Below, piece after piece: positions 24,754-36,534 of a DNA stretch of 64,000 bases. Both the position numbers and the translations under genes were made by a program. The stretch's first letter is position 1. Each line of letters starts with the position of its first letter. The notes under the pieces are model-generated. The model was not told where the DNA came from and searched no databases. It was given only the letters and a program-made list of their open reading frames with translations. Source of the stretch: Rhodocollybia butyracea (Eukaryota; Basidiomycota; Agaricomycetes; Agaricales; Omphalotaceae); NCBI GenBank assembly GCA_015501585.1, contig JADNRY010000081.1, positions 172,007-236,006 on the forward strand, in the 5' to 3' direction.

Positions 24754-25218
24754 TCAGAAACCTCTTGGATTAGTTCTTTGTGTGATCTTGAATATAATCA
24801 GGCAACATTAAAATGTTCCAAAGCCACATGAACATACCCTAGTCCACTTCGGAACCTTGTGTATCCCTTTACGGTATCCACGAGCATGAGGTGTAAATAC
24901 GGTGTATTTGTCACGCGCAGGCATTTCGTGCTCTTTTGGGAGTTCAAGTGCCTTCACCTAGAGCAAAGTGAGTTTGTATATAAGGGACAAAACTTGAGTT
25001 GCGCACAAGAGCGGCACACTGCACGCCACTTGCTCGAACGGCCTCGATAACAGCGTCAACTTTCTTCAATCTGTGACGAGCATTGGCTTTTCTAGTAGCG
25101 GAAAGTTTCCATGGAATCTTCCTGAAGTCTCTGAGTAGAAGCCACGAAAGAAAAAAAAGAATAACTACCATAGAAGTCCTCCGAAATTTACATTGGAGGC
25201 GCGAAAAGGTCCAAACAT
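24754..25218 (-). CDS. MRPL31: Mitochondrial large-subunit ribosomal protein MRPL31 (mL60), 105 aa
   Basis: Minus-strand exons 25169-25218, 25007-25121, 24838-24957 and 24754-24786; phases agree. Each exon is short, so the gene is easy to miss. The protein starts [20 protein letters not shown] and continues [53 protein letters not shown] and [10 protein letters not shown]. This is the full fungal mL60 pattern. It is a structural component of the mitoribosomal large subunit. It is head-to-head with SF3A1, with only 48 bp between the two start codons, and tail-to-tail with the GNAT gene. Confidence 0.92.
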
Positions 25219-25266
25219 GGAAGTAAAAGAAAACAAAGCGTGGGAATTTAGAAACAACTGTTTGCC

Positions 25267-27862
25267 ATGGACGTCGATGTGCCCAACGGAATGCTCAATG
25301 GGAACCACGAGTTCGCAAGGGAAAGATTTACCAGCGGGCTTATTCTTCCACCTCCAGAGATAAAATGTGCGTCTATCTCATCTGAACTATTATCTATCTA
25401 TTTACCCACTTTCGATACAGCCGTCATTGATAAAACTGCTACATATGTTGCTCAGTCTGCAAACCCACCGCTTTTTGAGGACAAAGTCCGGGAGGGACAG
25501 CGTTCAGACCCAAAATTCTCATTTCTCAATCCAGCTGATCCATACCATGCATACTATCGACATAAAATGGACAAAATATTCCAAGGTGATATGGAAGAGG
25601 AACAAACTCTGGCCAAGGACGACAAAGCAGATGGAGCAGCTGAAGTCAAGATCATTGATGTAGGTCTGGAACCTCCAGCACCAGTGTTCATCATGGACTG
25701 GCCCAACATCAGCTCGATTGACCTGTGCGTAACTTTCTCCATGTTCCATAATCGCTTTCTGATTTTTTAACAGAGATATCATGAAGCTCACTGCACAGTT
25801 TACCGCTCGACAGGGTCGGAATTTCCTTGCTGCGCTCTCCGCTCGGGAAGGTCGCAACTATCAATTTGACTTTCTCCGACCCAGTCACTCTCTTTTTGGC
25901 TACTTCAACCGGTTGGTCGATCAATATATCAAAATTATCAATCCCGACAAAGAGACTTTGGAGATTCTCAAGAGTCGTACTGATGAGGGAGCTGGTTCGC
26001 GAACTTTGGACATTGCACGTAAACATGCCAAATGGGAACGAAGAAAGAGAGAAAAGGAAAAGAGACGTCAGGATGATCAAGAAGCGGAACGAAGTGAGTT
26101 GTCATTCCAAATCGCTTCAAAAATATACTAACATTGAATCAACAGTTGCGTTCGCTGAAATTGACTGGCACGATTATGCCATTGTCCAAACTATCGAGTT
26201 CACCGTTGCAGATGCCACCTCTGAACTTCCTCCTCCGATGAGCGTACAGGAAGTAGAAAACATGACACTCGCACAGAAACGTATGGCCGCCATGATCATG
26301 GAAAATACTGCCGAAGATGTCGAGGCTCATCGTGCTAAACAAGCTGCCGCGGAAGCCGAGGCTGCTGCAGCAGTTGGAAACGCTGGTATTGGAGGTGACG
26401 ATGCTGCCATGGAGGAAAGTGATGACGAGGATGAACAAGAACGAGTTAACCGCGAACAGGAAGAACAAAAGGCGATTGAGCGTGCCAAAGCTATTCAAGC
26501 TAGCTCTGTCAACGCAGCCGCTGGACCCATGAAGATACGAACGGATTATGTTCCAAAGCGTAAGGTCTCGTTAAATCCTTGTTACCATGCTCTCACGTTG
26601 CTTCAGTTGGTTCAAAGAACGCCAGAACTGCAATGACCACCTGCAGTATCTGTGGACAACAAATACCGGTCGATGAGCTCCAAGAACACATGCGCATAGA
26701 GCTGCTTGATCCTCGATGGAAAGAACAACGAGATGCTCTCGAAGCTCGCAAAGCCCAAGCCTCCGAGTTGCAGCGTGGTGCCAACGTCGTTTCCTCGCTT
26801 AAGAATCTTGCCCGGACTCGTGTCGATATATTTGGTGCCGAGGAAGATGAAGAACGGCGGAAGAAAGAGGAAGAAGAAGAACGGGAGAGACGAAAAGAAC
26901 GGGAAAAAGTTGTCTGGGATGGTCACACCGCTTCAAAGGCCAACACCCTCGACAAATTCTCTACAAATGTCAATTTCGACGAGCAGATCGCTGCTATTCA
27001 CCGTGCAAAAGGTCTAGGACCGTGAGTCTGCTGTTTTTGATCCCACTGTCCCAACAAGTTGACCTTTTCATAGACAACAAACAAATGCTATTGGACCTGG
27101 AATTGGTCCCGCAGCCATTCCCGCCCCACTTACTTCCCTACCTCCTCCTCATGCTTCATTACCAGCGCCTCCACAAGCCTCCTCTAATCCTGCATACTCT
27201 ACAGCGACAATATCTTCTGGTCCCCAGCCCGCTTCTGCGTACCAAACACCGCCCGTCATGCTTCCGCCCTTGCATTTCCAAGGCATAGAATCAAACCAGC
27301 CCTTTGGCTATCAACCTTCTACTGCGCCTGGAATGCATCCTTCAAGAGTAGCAGCTTTAGCTGCGGCAAATGGTGTGTTGCAGTCTCAAGCTGGCGTCAT
27401 TCGAACGGCGGACCAAATGGAGGGCGTTGAGGACGACATTCCTCCTGCCAAGCGACAAAGGGTAAACAAAATTCCTGGGAGCCAGATCTACTCAGAGGAC
27501 GACTGGATCACAATGCATCCTGTGGGTCTTTCCTTTGTCAAGAATTTCTTGAGGCCTTTTGCTAAGAAATTTTTTCGTTTCAGCATCCTATCTCTTTACA
27601 AATCCAGCTGCCGATGGATGCCACCAAACCAGAGTGGAAACTGGACGGAAAGGTCGTTACGATCCAGGATATTCCTCTCAATCTTCTTGTTTCAACGTTG
27701 CGTGAGCGTATTCTCCAAAACATTGGGAGCACCGCAAATGTAGGCCGTGTACGGCTATCGTACGCTGGTAAGATGCTCACAAATAAAAGCACTATTGCAA
27801 GTTATAACATGGAAGACGAGGAGCTCGTGGTGATGACTCTGGGAGACGCGAAGAAGAAGTAA
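25267..27862 (+). CDS. SF3A1: Splicing factor 3A subunit 1 (SF3A1/PRP21), 759 aa
   Basis: Exons 25267-25366, 25421-25724, 25774-26093, 26146-26559, 26607-27021, 27074-27521 and 27584-27862. SF3A1 is part of the U2 snRNP and contacts the pre-mRNA branch-site region. Two SURP modules are visible: PKFSFLNPADPYHAYYRHK (about residues 75-95) and LTAQFTARQGRNFLAAL through SLFGYFNRLVDQY (about 140-190). They are followed by a charged PRP21-like region with TMTTCSICGQQIP-type cysteines, a long Lys/Glu/Arg coiled region, a Pro-rich segment and a C-terminal ubiquitin-like domain (VVTIQDIPLNLLVSTLRERI to NMEDEELVVMTLGD). The layout matches metazoan SF3A1. The gene matters here because this genome shows unusual exon and donor use. 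Confidence 0.95.
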
Positions 27863-28189
27863 ATCGTTTATGTATCATTTCGTAGTAGTAGTGGATCGCA
27901 ATACTCCGTTGGCAATCGATGGTAAAAACACTTTTCAAATATGCAATAAAAATAAGACCATCCAGGGTTTGACTCGTCCGGCGGTTGATTTACATGCTTG
28001 CATATAAGGGAATAACCCGAGTCCCAAAGAATATTCGGTAACACAGAAACCAGAATGGGGAACAAAGGGGAGAGCTGAATAAAATATAAAGGGGTATATG
28101 GTTGGTGGTGTGCCGAATGATGTCCTGGTAAGAGCTGTCGTCAGTAATTTAGGACCTGGTACGAGGATGCAAGAGAATTCGACCGACAT
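27863..28189. other. Short intergenic region
   Basis: 327 bp between the SF3A1 stop and the stop of the hypothetical minus-strand gene. AT-rich start typical of a 3' UTR. Nothing else recognised. Confidence 0.45.
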
Positions 28190-28726
28190 TTATACCCTTG
28201 TGTGGGACGGAGAGAGAGTAAAATAATCTTGCTCCACTGGGCTCACAGATGGAGTTTGGACCTGGCTGAAACGGCGTGTCCGCACCAGGGGGGGAGAACT
28301 CGGTGATCCTGATTGACTCACTCGTTGAACTTGAGAACTTCCCTTTTTTGAGTCAGTGTACACCACTCGCGATGAATTGGTGGCCATTGGGACAGTATCC
28401 TGCAGCCACTGTTCATCTTCCTGATTGGGACTAACTGGGTGGAGACTCATCCTTTGGAACGGACTCGATGGTGAGTTTAGATATGGGGATTGGCGGAGAG
28501 AGGGAGGGATAGGAATATTGACTGCCTTTGGACTACAGAGGCGCAATGATGTTGTTCTTCTGGGGGCCTGCTTTGGAGACACAAAACCCAGGGGTGACCC
28601 TGACGGCTGATCCCTGACGGAGGAATTTCGGGACATGTATGGAGGAATTCGAATAAAGCCTCTGGTCTGCAGACACCAGGCTGTGGAAAAAACTTGGACA
28701 ACCTCAAGTGAATCACTGTGGTTCAC
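28190..28726 (-). CDS. Hypothetical Ser/Pro-rich protein, 178 aa
   Basis: A single uninterrupted minus-strand frame from 28726. The composition is Ser/Pro/Arg-rich with repeated SP sites (SPKQAP, SPKAVN, LNSPSSPF, VSPNQ, TPSVSPVEQ), like disordered regulatory tails. This bias is unlike shadow frames nearby. No domain is recognised. A 5' exon is possible: the first residues (VVQVFSTAWCLQ) do not fit the rest, and an acceptor-like ctgcag ends at the codon before TRGFIRIPPY. I could not find a partner exon with a correct phase. Confidence 0.4.
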   Translation of the reverse strand: MNHSDSLEVVQVFSTAWCLQTRGFIRIPPYMSRNSSVRDQPSGSPLGFVSPKQAPRRTTSLRLCSPKAVNIPIPPSLRQSPYLNSPSSPFQRMSLHPVSPNQEDEQWLQDTVPMATNSSRVVYTDSKKGSSQVQRVSQSGSPSSPPLVRTRRFSQVQTPSVSPVEQDYFTLSPSHTRV

Positions 28727-28876
28727 CTGTGAATTTATGCTGGGCCAGGCAGTTACGATCGAGATCGTCTATGTTTGAAGCTTTTGACAGGAACCCCCGT
28801 AGGCAAGAACGGCGGCGAAAATGATTATACAATCGATTCATTTGATAGTACTACACATGCTGAACAATAAATAAAG

Positions 28877-30061
28877 TCAAAGAACTCGCTTGAATAGTAT
28901 AGCAAGAACGAGCGCTAAAATGACACCAATGAGTGCGTCTAATAGCACAGGTGGTCTAGAACGAGATGTAGATTGCGGAGTATGAGATGTATTAACGAGA
29001 ACAGTAGGCTGGTGGGTAGAGGCGCTGGGCAACTCAGAAGAGTCATTACTTGGTGAAGAACTTGTGTCCGTGGCCGTTATCGACGATGGTACAGATGTTG
29101 TAGAAGTCGGGGTAGCCGTAGTGTCCTCCATGGTAACGGAAACGGATTTCGTTTCGGGATTAGCAATACTGCTGGTGGAAGGGTCTGGTAGAAGTTCTAA
29201 ATTAGGTTGCTCGCAGTGTGGGCACACCCATTCACGCGAACTATGTAACAGGGGATTTCAACTCGACAAAAACTAAAATCAAACATAAAAACTTACAGAA
29301 TTGCGAGCCTTTTCCGTTCTGCGGAAGGATACTCAATAGATCCAACGCCGACCGCAGCCTGACCTTTCAGCGGGAAGAAACCCTGGATTCCAAGAATAGC
29401 TGATGGAAAGTCCTATAATAAATACCATGCAAAATGACAAGCACATCGTACTTACCAGTGCGAACACCCCATGCAGGCTGCCAGAGCTCTTCATGATCTA
29501 ACGGATAGATGATTGACTTGATGAACACACGAGATTATCATTAATACTGACAGTTTGTGAAACTGATGCATATCTAGAAAACTTTCAGCTCAGATTGGGA
29601 CAGGGAACAAAGGGTTTATGTACCTTGGTATTCAACTCGAACCTTCCGTTCGGTGTGAGTACCATGAGCGACGGTGGACGGAATGGGTATTCTGCAGGAA
29701 GAAGAATCCGAAGATGATAAAGACCTCCCTCAAATTCGGTCCCGGCTGGTCCTCTAATGGTACAATGCCATTCCTGTTAATGATAAGACTCTCGAATGAA
29801 GAATTAACAGACAAAAGAACACACAAATATGTCATCCTAGTAAGAAATAAATTTATTATGATACCGAATCATGTAAATAGGTTGTTTATACATGCCTCCA
29901 ATGGCGCAGCAGCATAATCAGTCGAAGGATCGTTAGCCAGCTCCCGAGCCTCCTGCAGAATTCGCTTGACAGCTGAAGCCAATGTTCAGCAACAATGTTC
30001 AGCACTAAACGGCAAGAATCTGACCAGAATTGTTGCGATTTGCTGAAGACGTGGTGGCCAT
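28877..30061 (-). CDS. UBC6: Tail-anchored ubiquitin-conjugating enzyme E2 UBC6/UBE2J-like, 268 aa
   Basis: Minus-strand exons 30025-30061, 29896-29972, 29825-29836, 29624-29773, 29552-29573, 29456-29497, 29297-29399 and 28877-29240. UBC6 works at the ER membrane in ER-associated degradation. The E2 fold is visible: NSAVKRILQEARELANDPS, EWHCTIRGPAGTEFEGGLYH, PAEYPFRPPSLMVLTPNGRF, then the catalytic Cys94 in KICISFTNYHEELWQPAWG. WVCPHCEQPN follows, then a Ser/Thr-rich linker and a C-terminal helix (LLDALIGVILALVLAILF) with three trailing residues, as expected for a tail anchor. One exon is 12 nt (29825-29836), and the intron 29837-29895 starts with gcatgt, a GC donor. It is divergent from MRP10, with 177 bp between starts. 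Confidence 0.94.
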
Positions 30062-30175
30062 ATTATTAGAGGGTAAAGAAAGAGTAATGATAATATGAGA
30101 GACGTGGAACAAATGAAATGCGGCCCGAATGTACGCGGTCCATTTCAGTCACGTGAATCCTCATATCTTTTCCAA

Positions 30176-30217
30176 ACTTTATATGCGAACGAGTATCCTC
30201 TTCGCAAAAGACAGCTA
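30176..30217 (+). repeat. 42-bp promoter element, copy 1
   Basis: Matches the reverse complement of 40273-40314 at 39 of 42 positions. It lies 21 bp upstream of the MRP10 start codon, in the UBC6/MRP10 divergent promoter, oriented with MRP10. It contains a TATA-like tttatatg near its 5' end. A CACGTG site lies just upstream, near 30150. Confidence 0.7.
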
Positions 30218-30238
30218 GCAAGGCTAAAACTTTATACC

Positions 30239-30595
30239 ATGGGTATCCATATCAAGAATATTACAGTCAGGCCTCGCAAAAGTCGGCAAACCACTTTTCT
30301 TCTCAGCGACCCTAGTTTTTGACCAAAGGTTTTCCAGATGCCATAAACGTTATGTGCGCACCGCAACTTACAGCGTTACTGGGGTGCTGGGCTGCTTCGA
30401 ACGATCTTCAGTCAGTTAATGCTTGTAGAGACACTGCCCAATCCCTGTTTCACTGTATGAAAACCTCGGTATGTCTTCGCAGGTTCTACCTCATTACTGC
30501 TGAACCTAAGTCTTCGCTTCTAGCCCATGCCCAAAAAGGTTCATAGACCAACAATAAATTACCATTTGGCTAGACTAGGGAAGAAAATTCAATAG
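30239..30595 (+). CDS. MRP10: Mitochondrial small-subunit ribosomal protein MRP10 (mS37, CHCH), 81 aa
   Basis: Exons 30239-30281, 30338-30468 and 30524-30595. It is a small structural protein of the mitoribosome that is oxidised by Mia40 on import. A twin CX9C motif is intact: CAPQLTALLGC and CRDTAQSLFHC. The C-terminus RPTINYHLARLGKK is the conserved MRP10 tail. The first intron uses the weak donor gtcggc, chosen because it is the phase-1 site that joins VRPRK to NAINVMCAPQ. Its promoter contains copy 1 of the 42-bp element. Confidence 0.9.
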
Positions 30596-30774
30596 ATCTT
30601 TGTTCGAAATATACTTAATGCCAGAGGAAAAACGCGAATGAGCTTGCAATTATCGTCAAATGTTTTAACTCCTGCTCTAAAGCGTGATATCGTGTTGCGT
30701 ACGTAAATACAAATTAGCGCCGATCGGGCTTTGTCCTCTTAGTTCCTCTTAGTACTACCTTCAGGTTGTCTGAG

Positions 30775-32264
30775 ATGGCCTCCCGCACAGCTGCAGCTGG
30801 TAACAATGATCAGGTGGCCATTTTCTGGGATTATGTTTGTTAATTTTTTCGCCGCTTTTTCAGAAATCTAATCTTCGCTCTAGGAGAATTGCTCTCCGCC
30901 GTCCAACATGTCAGGCTATGAGCTGGTCAGCCGAATCCGAGACTTAGCTCATCACTACGGAGGGGTCAAATTATTCAAGGCCTATACACAATTTTTTGAG
31001 CAAGTTTCCCCCCGTTCCCTGGCCTTGAGGTCCGAACTTCAGTCGTCTGGGGTGAGCTTGACTGACTGTCCGCATAACGGTCGTAAAAATGTGGCGGATC
31101 AAATGATAATTGGTTTGTAAACTCCACTGTCCATTGAGTTGATAGCCTTTATCGCGATTCTTTGTAGCTGACATTTTGGCATTTGCGATGGATAACCCAT
31201 ATCCCCGCACAACTACAATCATGTTAATCTCGGGCGACCGAGATTTCGCCTACACCCTTTCGATACTGCGGCTTCGTATGTATCAGGTAATTGTGGTGGC
31301 ACCCCCTCTACCAGGAGCACACATTAGCCTCAAAACGCAGGCTTCCTATTTTATCGATTGGAGCACAATCATTGACAGCCAACGAAAGGACAGTAATGTC
31401 ACCTTCGCCTCAAGTAGGACTTTTCAACGTCCTACGGAGTTCCCTGCAAGTTTTCCACCGTATCGTCCAAAACCGTACAATCCCTATCTTAATAATTCTC
31501 CTGATCGCCGTGGTGAGCTTCTTCCAATGATCAAGGTTTTTTCTCCTCAAATATCTGCAGCCCAACAAGCGCATCAATCAGAAACAAGACCACAACCTCC
31601 GCCAAGCAACACTGGCTCAGAAACTGACTCTGCTGCTTCCGTTTCGAAAACTAGCAATCTGTTTGGATCTTTTAAATCCCAACACAACGACACTACAATA
31701 GCAGCAACATCCATGGAATGCCCTGTACCAACCTTTTCACCGGCTAAACACCAATACCACAAGGCTCTGTTAGACGATAGTCCCTCTTTGGATTCGGTCC
31801 CACTCGACCCCTTTTCATTAATCACAATCGACATGGATAGTCGGCAGACTATCCTCTCTGAATCTGAACACCAGCTGTCTCCTGTCTTGACTCGATCTGC
31901 GTCCTCCTTTGTGGCCCCAAACTCCAACGCGGAAAACAAAGCCGCTGGTCAAGGATCTGCGAAATCCCTGTTTCGCAAGGGCACGCCAAAATCGTTAGCC
32001 CCTCCATATATTCCCGAAGAATTCCAGCGGTTGGTCCACCTTCTGGAAGAATATCGACTCCAAGATGACCCCCGGCCTTTGAGGTCGGTCGTTGCTCTCG
32101 AATTAGTTGCCCAGGACAGCGAAGTGTATCGGAAAGCAGGCTTTCCAAAATTTGGTCCTTATGCCGCTCGAGCAGAGGAATTGGGTCTCGTATTTCTGTC
32201 AGGAACCGGTGGAGGTGCTCGTATCACACTACATTACAATTTGTATAACAAAGTAAATGTATAA
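30775..32264 (+). CDS. NYN-domain (PIN-like RNase) protein, 461 aa
   Basis: Exons 30775-30834, 30884-31112 and 31168-32264. The N-terminal 150 residues form a NYN domain of the MARF1/LabA type: VAIFWDYENC, GGVKLFKAYTQF, NVADQMIIADILAFAMDN and TTIMLISGDRDFAYTLS. Acidic residues expected for metal-dependent RNA cleavage are present at DYEN, ADQM and GDRDF. A low-complexity Ser/Pro linker of about 200 residues leads to a C-terminal helical region (PEEFQRLVHLLEEYRLQDDP to FLSGTGGGARITL) that resembles an OST-HTH/LOTUS module. The likely role is RNA silencing or decay, inferred from the fold only. It is convergent with the EST1/SMG6-like PIN gene. Confidence 0.87.
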
Positions 32265-32820
32265 ATGGCTTCTGCTTGTGTTAGTTATGCTAGCAGTTTT
32301 ATGCATCCATTATTCTTCAGCCAACTTCATGGAGTTTTGACACAGGGTTGAAGACTTTAACTAAACAACCAGCTTCCGGTGTTCTGAACTTTGATTCCTA
32401 AAGAAACTCGATAAGGTAAATGATGTTACTTAGATTACAGACAATGCATATACATACTCGTCCGATGCAACGAAACGAAAGACTATACAACGTAACACCC
32501 GTAGAGAAGATAGATAAAAATGAAAGAGATGTGGCGGGATACAATAATTTAAATCGGGTATCTATGCAAATGGTGGTGGCGGGTATCAACATGCAGGAGA
32601 ACATGAAGGGGGAACGGTGGAGGACAGGGCGGGCAGGACGTGCTCGGTGGTCGTCCACGACTACCTCGAAAAGCTGGACTGAGCAGCATAATACTGTTAG
32701 GACTGGGAAGGAAATGCATGAGCGCACGTTAGTCCTAGGGGTCCGTCAACAGATGGGGCATTGTCGCAGTTGCACTCAAATTGAACGAAAGAATTCGAAG
32801 ATGTTTGATTTCGTGCTTTC
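32265..32820. other. Intergenic region between two convergent RNase-fold genes
   Basis: 556 bp between the NYN stop and the EST1/SMG6-like stop. AT-rich UTR-like sequence. The long plus-strand frame that enters here overlaps the conserved minus-strand PIN exons and is a shadow. Confidence 0.5.
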
Positions 32821-35800
32821 TCAGGTTCCTGTGGCAAGCAGAGAGGCCAGATCTCTTTCGCTGGCGGCAGGAAGCGATCGTGAACGAGCTTTTAATCGAA
32901 CTATAGGCAACGGCTCAGTAGGTGTTGAGTTTTGGATAATAGGACTTACGATTACGATCAAGACTCAGCAGGACAACCTTTACAGCGTTGACACCAGTGT
33001 TGGGATTTTCCGTCTTTAGCAAGGCCGAACGATCAACCCAATGCTCTTCATGCCATATTGCAGCCTTTAGGATAAGGTCGTCCATATTGCGCTCGGAATT
33101 TCCAGAGGTGAAGTCTACTTGCTCGATTCGAACATTGAGATTGTTCAGATAGTTGCCTTTCGACGTTTGGATTTTAAGGAATAGTGAATGGGAACGAACG
33201 TGGGATGTGATGTAGTCTAGTGCTGCGTTCGCTGCCGCGGCCAGTTGAGGAGATTGGTTAGACTTCAGTCCATCCAACTCCATGATGACGGGCAGAGGAA
33301 CCATAATCGTCCAGCGATTGCTTTCTACCAGAGAGGCAAACATAGAAAGCGACGATAAAAGAAGGTTAGTATCAATAACCAGCACAGTGTATCCTGGCAC
33401 GATATTGAGGTCGGCATGCTCTTTCCGAGAAGAGCGAGGGGCGCGAGAAGGAGGAGGGGACCTCATGAGACTGTAGAGGTACCGACGCCGCTCCTATGAA
33501 TATGCTTTAAAATAACAGACTACAACAATTGGGAAAATGGCTTACCTTGAGAGCCCTTATTTCCGGGCTATCATTCATATCATCCTCACTGTCATCCGAA
33601 ACGTTCTCGGAATTGTCTTCATCGATATCCATCGAGTCATCAGCCCATCGAGTGCCCATCCTCCTACGCTCTTCCTCTTCTTGTTCAATTCGATCATCTT
33701 GCTTCCACTGCTTGACTTTTTCAGAAAGCATGCCTTCCACTTTCCATTCCTTAGTCTCCTTCGACCAGGTAAAGCCATCGACGACTTCAGAAACTCCGAC
33801 AGCACATCGAATTAACCGAATCCATCGTTTGGTGGTCTCGCTCATATCTTTCGAATCGACGCCACGAGTTTCGTTGTCATCCTCGATGTTACCATCAGTC
33901 ACATCGACGCGCTCAGTTTCACCAAGGACCTCAATCTCAGCTCTACGATCTTCACTGCCCTTGAAGTATCCAGGTTGGAAAACTTTGCGACCTACCCACT
34001 CCATCCCGCGCATACACCAATCTTCTGGCAGAGGAGCACCCCCTGTGTTACTGGTCAACATGGACCATCTCTCTGGAGTAGTACTGCGGGCTGATGGTAT
34101 CAGTCCTTGTGAGACCATGATATTCCTAGGAACCTCAGCGAAAAGGGTCGCAAGTTCATCCCAAGGGAGGCTACGCTCGAGGATTTCCTTCGCCTTTTGA
34201 TGTTTGAGCATAACGAACAGGAATGTGAGAAGGATGGTTAGATAAGGATTGATTCTTGAATGTGCGAAGGGCGAAGGTCTCCGTGTAGGGTGGCTCAGCG
34301 TAAACTTGAGCATAGCGGAGGCAAGTTCTAATGCGAGCTTGAATGCAAGCGGTAGTTCGTTCGAGCTGACATCGTCTGGCTCGGATAGACGGGGCGATGA
34401 GGCATCATCGACATCCATTTTGTTGTCCTCCCGTTGGGCTTCTTTCCGAGCGATGCGAGAGACGACTGGTGCTGACGGAGTTGTGCCAAGCACACCTGTT
34501 TTCTTCAGCACTCCGTTATCTTTGCCGTATTCGAACAAGGAGCCAATATTGACGGCTGCCATCATGATCCATTCTCGCTCTTCAGCGCCCTCCAGCTCAA
34601 GACGCTCCATGAAACGGGAGAATGTAGGCTTGAAGTCATCGAGCTGGATGTTGGTAAAAAGCATGCCATGAAGGAGAACAAACAACTCTGGGACACGAGC
34701 ATCTGGTAACCGACGACGAGCTTGGGACTCGGGAGACCAGATATGCAAGACATTCTCTCGGGAGGTTTTGAATGGATGTAGAGAGACCATGCTGCAAAAA
34801 AAAAAAACAAGCAAACAAAATATGAGACGAGGCCGAAATATAAGATAAAGACAAACCTCTTCACAAAGTGGTATACGGCTCGTAATTCTTCTCCTTCTAC
34901 CTCCCGATATAAGAAACCTAGATGGTGATGGAGCTTGCCCGCCCCAGGTTGGTCGCCTAGCCCAGTTCCGTACCAGTCCCGTGCGATCTGCCTCCACTGT
35001 TCCTTCTCCGGTAAAAGTTCCAATGCTCTCGCCGCAACGACGCCTACACTCGGAGAGGGCGAATCATCAATTCTCGGGGCTGGAGCATCGCTGACAGATT
35101 TAGTGTCGCCATCTACGATGTCCGAACCCATAGCAGAATGCGCAGCAGCTGAAACGTTTGCAGCCGTAAGCGCAGGTCCGTCCGCAGAACCACCTGCGGT
35201 GATAGCAGCGACTGCCATGCGGTACCGAGCCAAATCTCCCAAGGCCTCCAGCCAGTTCTGACGGAAGACAGAGAGAGGCTGTTCTTCATACAGACCTGTG
35301 TAGAAGGTGTAGGCGTAGAAAATAAATTCTTGAAGATGTTCCATGGCGAGGGGTGATTCAAGGCAGGCGCGTTGTAAGGATTGGAGGATTTTATTGAAAC
35401 CAGTTACCCATAATCGCATGATGATGTTGTATTTCGTCGGTATATTTCGAAGGGAGGCGGGAACAGAGGGCGAGAGTGAGATTTGGAGCATATTGTGAAT
35501 GTATTCGACGAGGCTACCAAGGACAATGTAAGCTCAAGAATGGATGATGGTAGAGCGGACATACTGTTTGTGATCCTTGATTCGCTTGCTCCATTTTTTT
35601 TTTCTCTGCTTCCTCATCTTCTCGAGTCAAATCCTTGCCCTTGCGTAGTATCCTCCCATTATATCTGCCATGTTCTTCAGTCTCTGCCTCTTCATCCTTC
35701 TTTATCTCCTTCTCCAGATCGGTGATATTCCAGTATAGCTTTTTGAGCTGAGAGGCGAATACGTTGACAGAACTATCTTCGCTGGGCCGACTGCGATCGA

Positions 35801-36534
35801 AGATGGCAGAGGAACCAGATGAGCCGTCGGTATTGGAAGAGAGAGTAAAAGTAGATGAGATCTGAGATGCAGCATAGGAGGATGTGGACGAGGCAGAAAT
35901 ATACTCTCCGGAAGACTTTGGAGTGGGAACAGGCCGAGGTTTCTGTTGAGGGCGAGCAAGAACAGCAAACCTGACGGGGTCATCTTTTCGATGATCGAAC
36001 AGTTGACGAGAATGCGCATCACGAGGTTCTCGTTCGCGTGTTGGTCTCTGAGCAGGGGAGCTGTCTGTATCTGACATTGCATCTGGCTCTGCTGTACGCA
36101 GCATAGTGGGTATTGGATCACGATCAGGATTATAAAGCTTTGAAGACTGGTTCTGCCTTGGTCCCGAAGGCATGGGCCGAGAGGGAGAAGAAATCTGCAG
36201 TTTTCTTGAGAATTCGTCTGCATCTGCCTCAGGAGCAGGAGACCGATGATCGTGCAGTTTCTTCGGAGACCGTGAACTGCTGCCTTCTGGTCTGGTGTGC
36301 TTGTCAGCGACAGGTGTTGTAGCGACTGGCATTCTTTCTGCTTTATCTCTGGGACGGGTTGCACTGATATAAGAAAGATCAGTAGATATGGCAAAAATAG
36401 GGACAAGGTACTTACACAGCAGTCCGTCTTCTGAAAGCAATGAGTTTTTCAGCAATATCTGTTGCTTGAGGAGGTTCTTCTCGCTGTTTTCCTTTGGAGC
36501 TTACCGGGGGCCTATCAGGAGGCTGCAGCGACAT
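32821..36534 (-). CDS. EST1/SMG6-like protein with TPR and PIN domains, about 1147 aa, one frame break
   Basis: Minus-strand exons 36416-36534, 35565-36363, 34857-35513, 33546-34791, 32950-33493 and 32821-32900. SMG6/EST1A cleaves mRNA in nonsense-mediated decay; EST1 acts at telomeres. Order: a disordered N-terminus of about 200 residues, an EST1 TPR region (EYIHNMLQISLSPSVPASLR, YNIIMRLWVTGFNKIL), the EST1 nucleic-acid-binding signature (HHHLGFLYREVEGEELRAVY), a long helical and acidic middle, then a PIN domain (YTVLVIDTNLLLSSLSMF, RNMDDLILKAAIWHEEH, VKVVLLSLDRNLRLKARSR) with the catalytic acidic residues kept. The frame changes at an A10 run (35594-35603): upstream reads EEAEKKK, downstream reads WSKRIKDHK. 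Exon lengths sum to 3n+1. No intron can bridge it. One A too many would explain this, so it may be a base-calling error. Confidence 0.82.

Noticed and set aside
32420..33019. Plus-strand open frame of 199 codons
   Set aside because: Overlaps the conserved minus-strand PIN exons of the EST1/SMG6-like gene; no domain and no codon pattern of its own.
33529..34200. Plus-strand Ser-rich open frame of 223 codons
   Set aside because: Exact antisense of the acidic, Asp/Glu-rich coding of the EST1/SMG6-like gene, which gives Ser/Phe-rich shadows.
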